A stretch of DNA of 64,000 bases from Heterostelium multicystogenum (Eukaryota; Evosea; Eumycetozoa; Acytosteliales; Acytosteliaceae): positions 1 to 64,000 of the forward strand of contig RCNN01000097.1 in the NCBI GenBank assembly GCA_003667245.1, read 5' to 3'. The translations under genes and the position numbers were made by a program. Of the stretch, positions 1 through 9,335 are shown one piece after another; position 1 is the stretch's first letter; every line of letters begins with the position of its first letter. The notes below the pieces were generated by a model that was not told where the DNA came from, ran no database searches, and saw only the letters and a program-made list of their open reading frames with translations.

Positions 1-81
1 CGGGTGATCAACACGATCAGGCCGATGATGGTCACCACTGCATCGAGCAGCAGATAGGTATCGTGGGACAAAGCCAAACAT
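1..81 (-). CDS. gntP: Gluconate permease, N-terminal fragment (window edge)
   Basis: Only the first ~27 codons are inside the window. Read from the ATG at 81 the peptide starts MFG; after removing one apparent extra T near codon 4 it continues SHDTYLLLDAVVTIIGLIVL, the start of GntP-type gluconate:H+ symporters of the inner membrane. A GGAGAG ribosome site lies just upstream. It sits after gntK and gntR on the gluconate side of sugar uptake, and a GntR-operator-like site lies about 60 bases upstream (142-154). The early frameshift is most likely sequence error. Confidence rests on context plus this short N-terminus. Confidence 0.7.
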   Translation of the reverse strand, partial: MFGFVPRYLSAARCSGDHHRPDRVDHP

Positions 82-141
82 GGGGGTCTCTCCTGTTTGT
101 TGTTGTTATTAAAGCCGGTAAAAAATTCAGTGCAGGCGGAC

Positions 142-154
142 AGCGCTATCTTGT
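142..154. promoter_or_regulatory. GntR operator-like site upstream of gntP
   Basis: Reads AGCGCTATCTTGT; the reverse strand has AAG-N-TAGCGCT. The published P. aeruginosa GntR operator, as I recall it, is AC-N-AAG-N-TAGCGCT. This copy keeps the AAG and TAGCGCT parts but not the outer AC. It lies between the gntK stop (166) and the gntP start (81), where a repressor of gntP would bind. Confidence 0.6.
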
Positions 155-165
155 CCGGCAAAAAA

Positions 166-701
166 TTATTTGTTTGGTTCAAAGCCGTGTTCGAGCCACC
201 AGGCATTGGTTTGCTCGGCCAGTTCTTCAACGCTGTCTTCACTGGCGTTGAGGGCCAGGGTCAACGGCTCGCCCACCGGGGATTTCCAGGGTGGCGAACT
301 GGCTGTCTATAAGGCTGGCCGGCATGAAATGGCCGGGGCGATGGGAATACACGGTCGGCGGCGACTTCGCGGGTCAGCTCCAGAAACACAAACCCCAGGC
401 CCGGCGCGCTTCGCGCAGGTGGTCGCGGTATTTCTTCTTCAGGGCCGAACAGGTGAGCACCGGATGCTCGCCGGCCTTGAGCGAGCGGCGCAGCTCATCG
501 CACAGGATGTCGAGCCAGCCGGCGCGGTCTTCCGTCGTTTAAGGGGATGGCCGGCGCTCATCTTCGATGTTCGCGGCGGGGTGAAAGCTGTCGCCTTTCG
601 ATGGCGGTGGCGCCGTTCAGCAGGCACAGGGCCTCGCTGACGCTGGACTTGCCACAGCCGGAAACACCCATGATCACGAGGGCAGTAACAGGTTGACTCA
701 T
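166..701 (-). CDS. gntK: Gluconokinase (frameshifted)
   Basis: Phosphorylates gluconate to 6-phosphogluconate with ATP in the cytoplasm, feeding the Entner-Doudoroff pathway. The N-terminus carries the P-loop GVSGCGKSS, and further on FHPAANIE, LNDEDRAGWLD and SALKKKYRDHLR match GntK of the shikimate-kinase-like family. The gene ends WWLEHGFEPNK. About 178 codons, the usual length. At least four single-base indels between roughly 340 and 600 split the frame, so no full ORF is left; with so many other housekeeping genes broken the same way I read this as sequence error. It lies between gntR (divergent) and gntP (same strand). Confidence 0.85.
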
Positions 702-723
702 GAAACACCCTCAAGACGCAGAT

Positions 724-737
724 AGCGCTACCTTTGC
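724..737. promoter_or_regulatory. GntR operator-like site upstream of gntK
   Basis: Reads AGCGCTACCTTTGC; the reverse strand reads GC-A-AAG-G-TAGCGCT, one base short of the AC-N-AAG-N-TAGCGCT operator described for Pseudomonas GntR. It sits 23 bases upstream of the gntK start codon (701). Confidence 0.65.
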
Positions 738-874
738 ACGCTGTAAGGCTAGTGCAAAAACAGGCTTTTCCCGCGCCGTCTTGTCATTTTTATGGAGTGA
801 CGCGTGCATCTGCTCCAAAGGTTTGAACGGGAACAGGCATCCCGACGTTCAAGAATTTGCAGGGTCTTGGAGAC

Positions 875-888
875 AGCGCTACCTTAGT
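875..888. promoter_or_regulatory. GntR operator-like site upstream of gntR
   Basis: Reads AGCGCTACCTTAGT; the reverse strand is AC-T-AAG-G-TAGCGCT, an exact match to AC-N-AAG-N-TAGCGCT. It lies 31 bases before the gntR start, as expected for autoregulation. Confidence 0.75.
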
Positions 889-918
889 GCCTCGATTTTT
901 GTTTGGGCAAGCCGCCTG

Positions 919-1948
919 ATGACTCCCAAGAACGATAAAAATACCCGCACCACGGGCCGCCCTACCCTCAATGAAGTGGCCCGCCTGGCTGGCGTGAGCC
1001 CGATTACCGCGTCCCGGGCCTTGCGCGGCATCAGCACCGTGGCCACCGAACTGGTGGAAAAAGTGCAAAAAGCCGCCGCCGAACTGAGCTACGTGGTCAA
1101 CCCGGCCGCCCGTGCCCTGGCATCTGCCCAGAGCCAGTCGGTGGTGGTGTTGGTGCCGTCGCTGTCCAACCTGCTGTTTATCGAAACCCTGGAAGCCATC
1201 CACCAGGTGCTGCGGCCCAAGGGCTTTGAAGTGCTGATCGGCAACACCCACTATTCCCGTGACGAAGAAGAAGACCTGCTGCGCAACTACATGGCCTACC
1301 AGCCACGGGGTTTGCTGCTGACCGGGTTTGACCGTACGGAAAGTGCCCGGCGCATGGTGGAATCGAGCAATGTGCCGTGTGTGTACATGATGGACCTGGA
1401 CCCGGGCGCCGGACTGAACTGCGTAGGATTTTCGCAATTGAACGCCGGGGAAACAGCGGCGGCGCATTTGATCTCACGGGGTCGCAAGCGCCTGGCCTAC
1501 ATTGGCGCGCAATTAGACCAGCGGACTTTGCTGCGCGGCGAAGGCTTTCGCCGGGCGTTGCAGCAGGCGGGGTTGTACGACCCGGCGCTGGAAGTGCTGA
1601 CGCCACGGCCATCGTCGCTGGGCCTGGGTGGTGAGCTGTTCCTGCAGTTGCTGGCCAGCCATCCGGATGTGGGACGCGATCTTCTTTGGCAACGACGACC
1701 TGGCTCAAGGTGCGCTGCTGGAAGCGCTGCGCCATGGCATCAAGGTGCCGGAGCAGATCTCGGTGCTGGGCTTCAACGACCTGCCGTCTTCCTCGTTCAT
1801 GGTGCCGCGTTTTGAGCAGCATCAGTACGCCGCGCGAAGCCATTGGCCGGCGGGCGGCAGAGCATTTGTTGACGGTGATGGCGGCAACAAGATCGCCCGG
1901 CCGGTGGTGGACATGGGGTTTGAGTTGAAGGTGCGCGAGAGTACCTAG
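919..1948 (+). CDS. gntR: LacI-family gluconate repressor GntR (frameshifted)
   Basis: Transcriptional repressor of gluconate uptake and phosphorylation genes. The N-terminal helix-turn-helix with hinge is clear (NEVARLAGVSPITASRAL, about residues 15-32), followed by a periplasmic-binding-protein-like effector domain (SVVVLVPSLSNLLF, then IGNTHYSRDEEEDLLRNY). The C-terminal part after ~1673 is in another frame (DAIFFGNDDLAQGALLEAL, then SVLGFNDLPSSSFMVPR), and a further shift lies near 1835. Corrected length is ~343 residues, normal for LacI proteins. The start at 919 (MTPKNDKNTR) is preferred over the open frame reaching back to 700 because that part has no family similarity and covers the operator. 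Divergent from gntK. Confidence 0.88.
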
Positions 1949-2116
1949 GCCGGTCCCGTATACGGGCCATCGGTAAAACGCTCCACGCTAGCCCTTGCGA
2001 TTATGAAAATCCACTGTGACTTCTGACAGTATACGAACCTGTGAAAGGCTCATTTAATCAAGCAACTATCCAGCAATAAGAGATAGCAACTGCAAGTTAG
2101 ATGGAGCCTCTCGACC
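1949..2116. other. Intergenic, nothing recognised
   Basis: 168 bases after gntR with no open frame, hairpin or repeat I can support. The base composition becomes AT-richer than the flanking genes from about 1975 on, which continues into the broken ORF that follows. Confidence 0.4.
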
Positions 2117-2531
2117 ATGGATCACTACAGAATTAACGCAATCCCCGTAACAGGGACACTTAAAGGTTGACAAAATCCGTAGATGGGCCTTTCGAGGCTA
2201 CCAGCATCAGGTTTGATAATAGTCAGAAAAATCTCTGGTTTCAGGGTGAGTACGTTGATGGATTAGGAAAAATTCGGCTTATTACACTGGTCCTGCCTGA
2301 CACGGCAGTGTGAATTTTCCGGCGGTTTCAACCCCCGACGCCGCCGGCTATTACAACCGCGGAAACCAATGACAGGCCACAACATTGGCATTCAGTGTCC
2401 GGCCATTACAAAGGCCACCTTTATTAAAGGAGCTGGAGATCTGACGGAAGTTCCACTTTCAGGGTTCTTGGCCAGGCTCGGAGAACCAGGAATTTGAGGG
2501 TACTTTCGATATTCAGGACTGGCCCCCTTAA
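2117..2531 (+). pseudogene. Unrecognised broken ORF with two similar blocks
   Basis: No single open frame spans this stretch, but coding-like segments follow each other in shifting frames. The first runs from an ATG at 2117 (MDHYRINAIPVTGTLKG); the next gives VDGPFEATSIRFDNSQKN and LWFQGEYVDGLGKIRLITL; then NFPAVSTPDAAGYYNRGN; then KGAGDLTE; then HFQGSWPGSENQEFEG and TFDIQDWPP before a stop at 2531. The FQGEYVDGLGKI and FQGSWPGSENQEF blocks look alike, suggesting repeated beta-strand units in a protein of ~138 residues. At least four indels are needed. It may be a real small gene spoiled by sequence error or a decayed one; no family is recognised. It is AT-richer than its neighbours. Confidence 0.35.
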
Positions 2532-2848
2532 GCGTAAAAGCCAAACCAGCTTGAGTAGACTGCGCGAACACATACAGGCGGTAGCTGTAGGAAGTGGCTG
2601 GTGTTGCTGGCAGCGCCTTGCTCCGTTACCTACAGGTACGTCAGAATCCGCCGGCTTGTGCGCTTGGGTAGGGCTCTCTAAGGTTGCCCGGTCGCTGAAT
2701 TTCTCAGTGATCGGGTTTAGTAGCCTGGACAGTCATACAGAATGAGCATGAGCTTCATCTATCAGACTTACGTGTTCTGTGCTTGATGGTGGCTGTGCGC
2801 AGGGCGCCCTTTGTGGCGCGCCGGGATTTTTGTGTGACTTTGCCGCGT
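2532..2848. other. Intergenic stretch before the DUF6124 gene
   Basis: No convincing gene. It contains GGGTTTAGTAG near 2716, which is roughly the reverse complement of CTACTAACC at 2849-2857, and a GC-rich hairpin-like GCGCCCTTTGTGGCGC around 2805. These are the only structured elements seen. Confidence 0.35.
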
Positions 2849-2905
2849 CTACTAACCTGCGTGCAGCCGCCACCCTTTCGTTTAGTAGCGATCAGGTGAT
2901 GGCCC
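2849..2905 (+). promoter_or_regulatory. Structured leader in front of DUF6124-type gene
   Basis: CTACTAACCTGCGTGCAGCC followed by GCCACC is, as I recall it, a recurrent block ahead of small DUF3077/DUF6124 genes in P. fluorescens-group genomes. GCCGCCACC (2866-2874) can pair imperfectly with GGTGATGGC (2895-2903), placing a stem about 20 bases before the start codon at 2923. It may be a translation-controlling leader; function is not known to me. Confidence 0.4.
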
Positions 2906-2922
2906 AGATAGAGGTCACGCTT

Positions 2923-3161
2923 ATGTTCAAAGTTACTCCCAATCCTCCTTCCTTATTCACCGTCAGCCCCGACGCCAGCAGCGAAAGCCTGATCGCCAAC
3001 AGCTACGAGACGTTTTCCTCGGTCAGCACGTTTATTGCTCGACCTGTCTGATGAACTCACCGGCAAAGATCGCGACACCGCATTGGCGATTCACCAGTTT
3101 GAGTGAGTTGGGCGTATTGCTGATGGGCAAGCTGATGGACCAGGAATCACCACTGATCTAA
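2923..3161 (+). CDS. Small DUF6124/DUF3077-type protein (frameshifted)
   Basis: Corrected product is ~79 residues, starting MFKVTPNPPS, then DASSESLIANSYETFSSVST, LLDLSDELTGKDRDTALAIH and ELGVLLMGKLMDQESPLI. This order (a MFKVTPNPP start, a helical SLL/SLI...A block, a short linker, a second helix ending the protein) is typical of the Pseudomonas DUF6124 family, which is common, often multicopy and of unknown function. Frame breaks at about 3033 and 3110 are needed to join the blocks, so this copy is either mis-sequenced or inactive. The preceding leader has the block usually found with this family. Start chosen at the MFKVTP motif, not the upstream open frame. Confidence 0.6.
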
Positions 3162-3181
3162 CAGACCGCACGCGGTCAAAC

Positions 3182-3270
3182 TGTGGGAGCGGGCTTGCTC
3201 GCGAATGCGGTGTGTCAGCCGAGCTTTCCATCACTGATACACCGCATTCGCGAGCAAGCCCGCTCCCACA
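3182..3270. repeat. REPIN, GGGAGCGGGCTTGCTCGCGA type
   Basis: Two inverted copies of a ~25 base REP (TGTGGGAGCGGGCTTGCTCG and its reverse complement) flank a short spacer and form one long hairpin. It belongs to the most frequent repeat type in this window. Confidence 0.9.
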
Positions 3271-3358
3271 TTTTTGATCCTGCCCACTTAACACCCTCGC
3301 CGTGCCTTCTGGCCCCTGCTAAATTGCCCCCTGCCTTCTCACCCTCGTCAGGAAGCAC

Positions 3359-3994
3359 ATGGGCCATTCGCTGAAAATCCTCGGTCGCACTTCTTCCATC
3401 AACGTGCGAAAAGTCCTGTGGACCTGCCAGGAACTGGATATCCCCTACGACCGCGAAGACTGGGGCATCGGCTTCGCCTCCACCCAGTCGCCCGAATTCC
3501 TGGCCCTGAACCCCAACGCCCAAGTCCCGGTGATCATCGACGACAACGGCGTGCTGTGGGAATCCAATACCATCTGCCGCTACCTCGTGGGCCTGCACCA
3601 ACGCCACGACCTGTTGCCTGTCGAGCCGGCAGCCCGGGCCAGAGTCGAGCAATGGATAGACTGGCAAGCCATTCGAACTCAACCGTTCCTGGGGTGCTGC
3701 GTTTACCGCCCTGGTGCGCAACAACCCGGACGGCCTGGACGCGGCCAGCTCATGCCGCCGCGGTAAAAGGCCTGGAACGACAAGATGGGCCTGCTCGAAG
3801 AAACAACTGATCAAAAACCCGGTGCCTACGTCGCCGGTAAAGACTTCACATTGGCCGACATCCTCATCGGCCTGTCGGTGCACCGCTGGTGGATGACGCC
3901 ATGGAGCATCCGTCCTACCCGGCGGTCAGCGCTTACTACGAAACTCAGCCAACGCCCCGGCTTCAAAACCTTCGCCCTCAACGGCCACAACTAA
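3359..3994 (+). CDS. Glutathione S-transferase (frameshifted)
   Basis: Cytoplasmic glutathione transferase. The N-terminal thioredoxin-like domain is intact: [20 protein letters not shown], the cis-Pro region [19 protein letters not shown] and ICRYLVGLH. The C-terminal helical domain is broken by three or more indels between 3665 and 3910, but [40 protein letters not shown] and [16 protein letters not shown] can be read in successive frames; the ADILIG N-capping region is the usual GST C-domain signature. Corrected length ~211 residues. Immediately followed (16 bases) by the dehydrogenase at 4011, so possibly co-transcribed. Substrate unknown. Confidence 0.8.
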
Positions 3995-4010
3995 AAACAA
4001 GGACTACCCA

Positions 4011-4751
4011 ATGAACGGACTCAACGTACTACTCACCGGCGCCTGCGGCCGCATCGGCAAGACGTTTTCCAAGCGTCGAAAGACCGCTACCCTTCACCCT
4101 CACCGACCGCATCGAGCCGGATTTCGCCCTCGGCGAGCACCGTTTCATCCACGCCGACCTGAGCGACAAAACCGCCCTCGCCGCCTGCTCGACGGGATTG
4201 ACGTGATCGTGCACCTGTCGGGCATCCCCCACGCCAGCGCGACTTCGACGAGTTGCTGCCAACAATATCCTGGCCACCACCTACCTGTTCGAAGCCGCCG
4301 TGGGCGCAGGTGTGAAAGCGCCTTGGTGTTCGCCAGCAGCGCCCAGACCATCGAAGGCTTACCCGGTAGACCGGCAGATCACGCCGGGCATGCCTGTATT
4401 GCCCGCCAACCTGTACGGCGTGAGCAAATGCTACGGCGAAGCCCTGTGCGGTTTTTTTACGCGGCCAAAACCCCGCTCTCCACCATCGCCCTGCGCATCG
4501 GTGCGTTTGAATTCCCCGAAACCCACGACCTGAACAACGCCCGCGATCTCAGCGCCTGGCTCAGCCCCCGCGACGCCGATGCAACTGCTGCAACGCTCGG
4601 TGGAAACCATCGGGGTGAAACACCTGATCGCCCATGGCATTTCCAATAACCGTTTTCAAACGCCTGGACCTCAGCGAAACAACCCGTGTGCTGGGTTACC
4701 AACCGGTGGATGATGCGTTCCAGGAAATTCGAGATCCCGATCACTTACTGA
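4011..4751 (+). CDS. NAD-dependent sugar dehydrogenase/epimerase, uronate-dehydrogenase-like (frameshifted)
   Basis: Extended short-chain dehydrogenase fold. The NAD-binding motif LLTGACGRIGK is at the N-terminus, DLSDKTALAACLDGIDVIVH and the SGIPH loop follow, then VFASSAQTIEGYP and the catalytic Tyr-Lys pair in YGVSKCYGEALCGF. The arrangement FASS...YG.SKCYGE is what Pseudomonas uronate dehydrogenase (Udh, oxidising glucuronate or galacturonate to the aldarolactone) shows, and the gene is followed by an MFS permease. The family assignment is sound; the substrate is inferred. At least six indels (near 4065, 4190, 4245, 4315, 4450, 4575) break it; the last shift restores an ending ...KFEIPITY at 4751. 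Confidence 0.75.
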
Positions 4752-4762
4752 GTCTTCTGCCC

Positions 4763-6190
4763 ATGGTCTTCACCCTCTCTTGCAGACGGTATCGACCCGA
4801 TCCGCGCCGCGCACATCAGCGCGCGCATTGATCGGTTGCCCCGCCGTCGCCACTGTCTGGCGCCTGGTGGCGCTGCTGTCGATTGGCGGCTTTTTCGAGC
4901 TGTATGACTTGTTCCAGACTGCCTATATCAGCCCCGGCCTGATCAGTGACGGAATTTTCCACACCGGCAGCCAGGGCGTATTCGGCTTCTCCGACCAGGC
5001 GGCCTTTGCCTCGGCGACCTTTCTCGGCCTGTTCCTCGGCGCCAGCCTGCTCAGCCCGATTGCCGACCGCTACGGGCGCCGGGCGATCTTCACCTTTGCG
5101 TTGATCTGGTACACCGTCGCCACCGTGTTGATGGGTATCCAGACCTCCGCCCTGGGCATCATCTGCATGCGTTTCCTGGTGGGCATCGGCCTGGGCATCG
5201 AACTGGTGACCATCGACGCCTACCTCTCGGAACTGGTGCCCAAGCGCATGCGCAGCTCGGCGTTTGCCTTTGCGTTTTTCATCCAGTTCCTGTCGGTGCC
5301 GGCGGTGGCGTTGATGTCGTGGTGGCTGGTACCCCAGGCACCGTTCGGGATTTCCGGCTGGCGCTGGGTAGTGGTGAGCAGTGCGGTATTTGCGCTGTTT
5401 ATCTGGCAACTGCGCAAGCGCCTGCCGGAATCGCCGCGCTGGCTCGCACAAAAGGCCGTTTCGAGGAAGCCGGGCAGATCATGGACAACCTCGAAGCGCG
5501 CTGCCGGAAAGACCACGGCAAGCACTCGATGAGCCGGAACCGCAAGCCGTCAGCGTGCAGGGCCAAGGGCGCTTCCGCCGATATCTGGCAACCGCGCGTA
5601 ACCGGCGCCGGGCGTTGATGCTGATTGTGTTTCATGTGTTCCAGGCCATCGGTTTTTTTTTGGCTTCGGCAACTGGCTGCCGGCCCTGCTCTCGGGCCAG
5701 GGCGTGAGTGCGTCACTCACAGCCTGGGCTATTGCCTTCACATCACCCTCGCCTACCCGTTGGGGCCGCTGCTGTTTGTGAAGGTGGCGAACCGGTTTGA
5801 GAACAAATGGCAGATTGTCGGCGGCTCGGCGCTCGGCGCCGGTGATCTTTCGGCAGTTTGTTTCGCGCTTGCAAACCCACCGCCGTGGGCCTGGTGATCT
5901 GCGGGGTGATGATCACCTTCTGCAACGCCTGGCTGAGTTTCAGTTATCACTCCTACCAGAGCGAACTGTTCCCACCAACATCCGCCGCCCGGGGCGGTGG
6001 GGTTTCTGCTATTCGTTCAGCCGGTTGTCGACGGTGTTCAGCAGCCTGTTGATCGGTGTGATCCTCGAACACCTCGGCACGCCCGGAGTGTTGGCGTTTT
6101 ATCGCCAGCAGCATGTTGATCGTGATGATCACCATCAGTTGGTTCGGCCCGCGCACCCGCAACCTGGCGCTGGAGAACATTGCCCACTAG
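4763..6190 (+). CDS. MFS transporter, sugar/aromatic-acid type (frameshifted)
   Basis: Inner-membrane major facilitator protein of about 475 residues. The first half reads cleanly after one shift near 4785: LPAVATVWRLVALLSIGGFF, ELYDLFQTAYISPGL, the TM2-3 loop motif SPIADRYGRRAIF, and LVGIGLGIELVTIDAYLSEL, typical of the sugar-porter/AAHS group. The second half (from about 5455) is split by six or more indels but keeps helix-like segments and SYHSYQSELFP, and ends RTRNLALENIAH. It starts 12 bases after the uronate-dehydrogenase-like gene, so the two probably form an operon that takes up and oxidises the same sugar acid. Start chosen at the ATG giving MVFTLS..., then DGIDPIRAAHISARID in the corrected frame. 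Confidence 0.78.
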
Positions 6191-6323
6191 CGGCAAACAA
6201 TGGCCGTCGGCACGCCAACGCTTGCCGACGGTAGCGGCCAAAAGCCCCGTAAACACGGGCCATACCACTGGCACGCTAATTGCTCCACCTGTGGCACCGC
6301 CCACATCCACAGGTGTCCTGATC

Positions 6324-6791
6324 ATGCTGATCAACAACAACCCCCAGGCTCAGTCGACGATCCAACGCATCAAGCGCGCAGACATGGACCCGGCCAACGC
6401 CGCGGCCAGCGCGCTGTACAGCGGTGCCGCGCAAAACGTGCAACAGGGCACTACCACTGTATCGACCACACAGGCAGCGGCCGACGCCACTGCCGACAAC
6501 ATCAATGCCGCCTTCGCCAAGACCCGTGTGCAGTTGCAAGCCACCACCGCAACCGCCTCGACCACCGATACGGCCAAGACCGACTCCACCACGTCGGCCC
6601 GCAGTGACTTCAACGACTACATGAAGAAAAGCCCGGCCGAGCGCATCCGCGAGCAACTGCTCAAGGAACAGGGTTTGACCGAGGACGATGTGAAGAACAT
6701 GCCTCAGGACAAGCAGGATGCTATTTCCAAAGAAGTGGCAGAACGCCTGAAGGAGCAGCAGGCGCAAGCAGGTAGCGGCGAAGACGGCTGA
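6324..6791 (+). CDS. Conserved Pseudomonas hypothetical protein, low-complexity/helical
   Basis: Intact 155-residue frame. The first half is Ala/Thr/Gln-rich (AASALYSGAAQNVQQGTTTV; TTATASTTDTAKTDSTTSAR) and looks disordered. The second half is charged and helical (KKSPAERIREQLLKEQGLTE, then DDVKNMPQDKQDAISKEVAE). No signal peptide or membrane segment. The tail motif is one I associate with small Pseudomonas proteins of unknown function. The ATG at 6324 is chosen because the longer open frame back to 6180 overlaps the MFS gene end and has no protein-like character. Followed by a REPIN. Confidence 0.7.
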   Translation: MLINNNPQAQSTIQRIKRADMDPANAAASALYSGAAQNVQQGTTTVSTTQAAADATADNINAAFAKTRVQLQATTATASTTDTAKTDSTTSARSDFNDYMKKSPAERIREQLLKEQGLTEDDVKNMPQDKQDAISKEVAERLKEQQAQAGSGEDG

Positions 6792-6852
6792 CCCGCAGGC
6801 GCAGAACGTGAAAGAAACCCTGGCTGCGATCTAAGCCACACCACAAACCAAA

Positions 6853-6942
6853 TGTGGGAGCGGGCTTGCTCGCGAATGCGGTGTGTCAGTCAATCCATGT
6901 GCTGACTGACACACCGCATTCGCGAGCAAGCCCGCTCCCACA
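6853..6942. repeat. REPIN, GGGAGCGGGCTTGCTCGCGA type
   Basis: Nearly perfect inverted pair of REP sequences, arms extending through GAATGCGGTGTGTCAG, spacer about 15 bases. Lies between two convergent genes. Confidence 0.9.
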
Positions 6943-6971
6943 CAAGCTCATTCCACATTTGATCTGCGGTG

Positions 6972-8295
6972 TTACTGCAATTGCAGTGTCGAGTTGAACT
7001 GACTGATCGCATCCACCACATGCCGTGACCCTTCCTGAATCTCCAAGGATCACCTGCCCCGCCTCATTCGCCAGCTCCACCCCAAGCCCCGTGCGGCTCA
7101 GGCTCGACTGCATGCTCGACACCGCGCTGATCGACAGGTCGTGGTTCTTGCGCACCACATCCACAATCTCGATCGTCGCCTGGCTGGTTCGCGCCGCAAG
7201 GCTGCGCACCTCATCCGCCACCACCGCAAACCCGCGCCCATGCTCGCCCGCCCGGGCCGCTTCGATCGCCGCATTCAGCGCCAGCAGGTTGGTCTGGTCG
7301 GCGATGCCGCGGATGGTCTGGACGATGGTGCCGATGATGTCCGACTGCTTGCTCACTGCGTCGATGCTCACGGCCGCTTCGTTAAGGTCACGGGAAATTT
7401 CTTCGATGATCTGCACGGTCTGCTGCACCACTTCCGAACCCTTGCGGGCGCAGGCGTCGTTTTTGCACCGAGGTGGCGTGAGCCGAGTCGGCAGCCGTGC
7501 GCAAGGTGGTGACCTGGTCGGTGATGTCGCTGGCGAACTTCACCACTTTGTACAGGCGCCCGTTGGCATCGAAGATCGGGTTGTAGGAGGCTTCCAGGAA
7601 CAGCGTTTTGGCCGAATTTGTCTTTGCGCTCAAAGCGGTGGGAGTGATATTCGCCGCGGTTGAGCGAGGCCCAGAATGCCTTGTAGGCCGGCGAATCGGT
7701 CTCACCGCGATGACAAAACAGACTGTGGTGCTGGCCGACGATTTCACTGAGGGAATACTTCACCGTCTTCAGGAAGTTGTCGTTGGCATTCAGAATCTGG
7801 CCTTGCGGGGTGAATTCAATGACCGCCATGGAGCGGCCGATGGCGTCGATCAGGCTCTGGTTTTCATGCTCGCGGTGAATCCGCGCCGAGATGTCCGAGG
7901 CCACCTTGATCACGCTTTGCACCTGGTTGTCGGCACCGATTACCGGCATGTAACTGGCCTCCAGCCACACTTCCTGACCATGCTTTTTCAACCGCATGAA
8001 GGTGCCACTGAGGGGCTCGCCCCGCGCCAGGTCGCGCCAGAGCTTGGCGTAGGCGTCGGTGTGGGTGTAGGCCTCTTCGCAGAAAATCCGGTGATGCTTG
8101 CCGCGAATTTCTTCGGCGCGGTAGCCCATGGTCTTGCAGAAATTTTCATTGGCATCCAGCACGATGCCGTCGCGATCAAACTCGATCATTGCCATGGAAC
8201 GGCTGATGGCGGCCAATTTGGCTTTGGCTTCGGTAAGGGCGCAGGAGAAACGTTCGATTTCCAGCAGGTCGGATTTGTGTTTGGCGGTTGAACAT
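6972..8295 (-). CDS. Soluble PAS-PAS methyl-accepting chemotaxis protein, BdlA-like (frameshifted)
   Basis: Sensor/chemotaxis transducer of ~440 residues. Two PAS domains come first ([20 protein letters not shown] ... [20 protein letters not shown], and a second with [17 protein letters not shown] and GQHHSLFC), each followed by a PAC segment ([40 protein letters not shown]). The signalling domain follows, with the conserved hairpin tip [20 protein letters not shown] then [18 protein letters not shown]. No transmembrane helix is seen, so it should be cytoplasmic like BdlA of P. aeruginosa (biofilm dispersion). The true start gives [14 protein letters not shown], the usual N-terminus of this family, after one extra C near 8283. 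Other indels near 7615, 7450 and 7035; it ends [11 protein letters not shown]. Confidence 0.85.
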
Positions 8296-8463
8296 GTCAG
8301 ATCACCCTTTATTTTCCCGACGCCCAGGCGGGCGCATTCCATTCACGGTTTGAATCTTGATCGCAGACCTTTATGGAGAAAACCTATCCGAAACGCTTTA
8401 TATGCCGAGCGTCATCAACGGTTCTGGGTGAGCATAGACAGGCGTTGGCGCTATGCAAGGCCA

Positions 8464-9335
8464 CTAGTCAGCCAGCATTTGCAACAAAGCATTAACCACT
8501 GCGGAGGGCGGTTGGTGGCGTGATGTCACCAACGCAAACTCGCGATGCACCGGCTCCGCCAGCGGCATGATGCGCAAGCCGTGGCGCTGGGCCGGCAGGG
8601 TCATCTCGGGCACCAGCGTCACACCCACGCCTTCACGCACCAGGCTGAAAGCGCTGTTCCACTCGCGCACCTCCACCCGCACCTCGCGCAGCACCAGGCC
8701 GGCTTCCTGCGCCAGGCTGCGGGCGTTGACGGTGCAGCCGCCGGTGGCAAGCACGAACGGTTGCTCCACCAACTCTTCCAGCGTGACCGTTGCCTGCGCC
8801 GGGCGCCGGGAAAACCCGTGGGCCATCGGCAGCACCGCCACCCAGTTATCGCGCCCCAGCACGGCGGCATTGCGCTCGGACGGCGGGTTGAGCACCACGC
8901 CCAGGTCGATCAGATTCGCGTCGAGCAAGGTGTTCACTTCATCGTCGGTCACTTCCAGGGCCGTGACCTCGATGCCGGGGTAAAAGCTGGTTGAACCGAC
9001 GCAGCAGCGGCGGCAGGAAACACCGCCAGCACCATGGGGAAACTCGCGATGCGAATCGTCCCACGCAGCATCGGCCGCGCTTCGTCCACGGTGGTGCGAA
9101 TCGCCTGCAACGCTCCCAACATCACCCGCGCCTGCTCGATCACTTGCAGGCCCAGGGCGGTAGGCACGGTCTGACGCGCCTCACGCACAAACAACTGCGC
9201 ACCGAGGTTGGCCTCCATGGCCGCCATCGCCTGGCTGGCGGCGGACTGAGTCATGCCCACCCGTTCGGAGGCGGCAGTGATGCTGCCGTTGTCCGCCACG
9301 GCCACCAGCAGGCGCCAGTGCATCAGGTTCATCAT
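8464..9335 (-). CDS. LysR-family transcriptional regulator (frameshifted)
   Basis: N-terminal winged helix-turn-helix (MHWRLLVAVADNGSITAASE, then GMTQSAASQAMAAMEANLGA, QLFVREARQTVPTALG) and a C-terminal effector-binding domain (DLGVVLNPPSERNAAVLGRD; SLVREGVGVTLVPEMTL). A single indel near 8975 separates the halves. About 290 residues, normal for LysR proteins. It is divergent from the glutathione transferase at 9434 with a 98-base gap, so that gene is the likely target. Start at 9335 (MMNLMHW) or 9332. Confidence 0.85.

Noticed and set aside
700..918. Extended start of gntR at 700
   Set aside because: This part contains two operator-like sites and gives no LacI-like sequence; the helix-turn-helix begins just after the ATG at 919.
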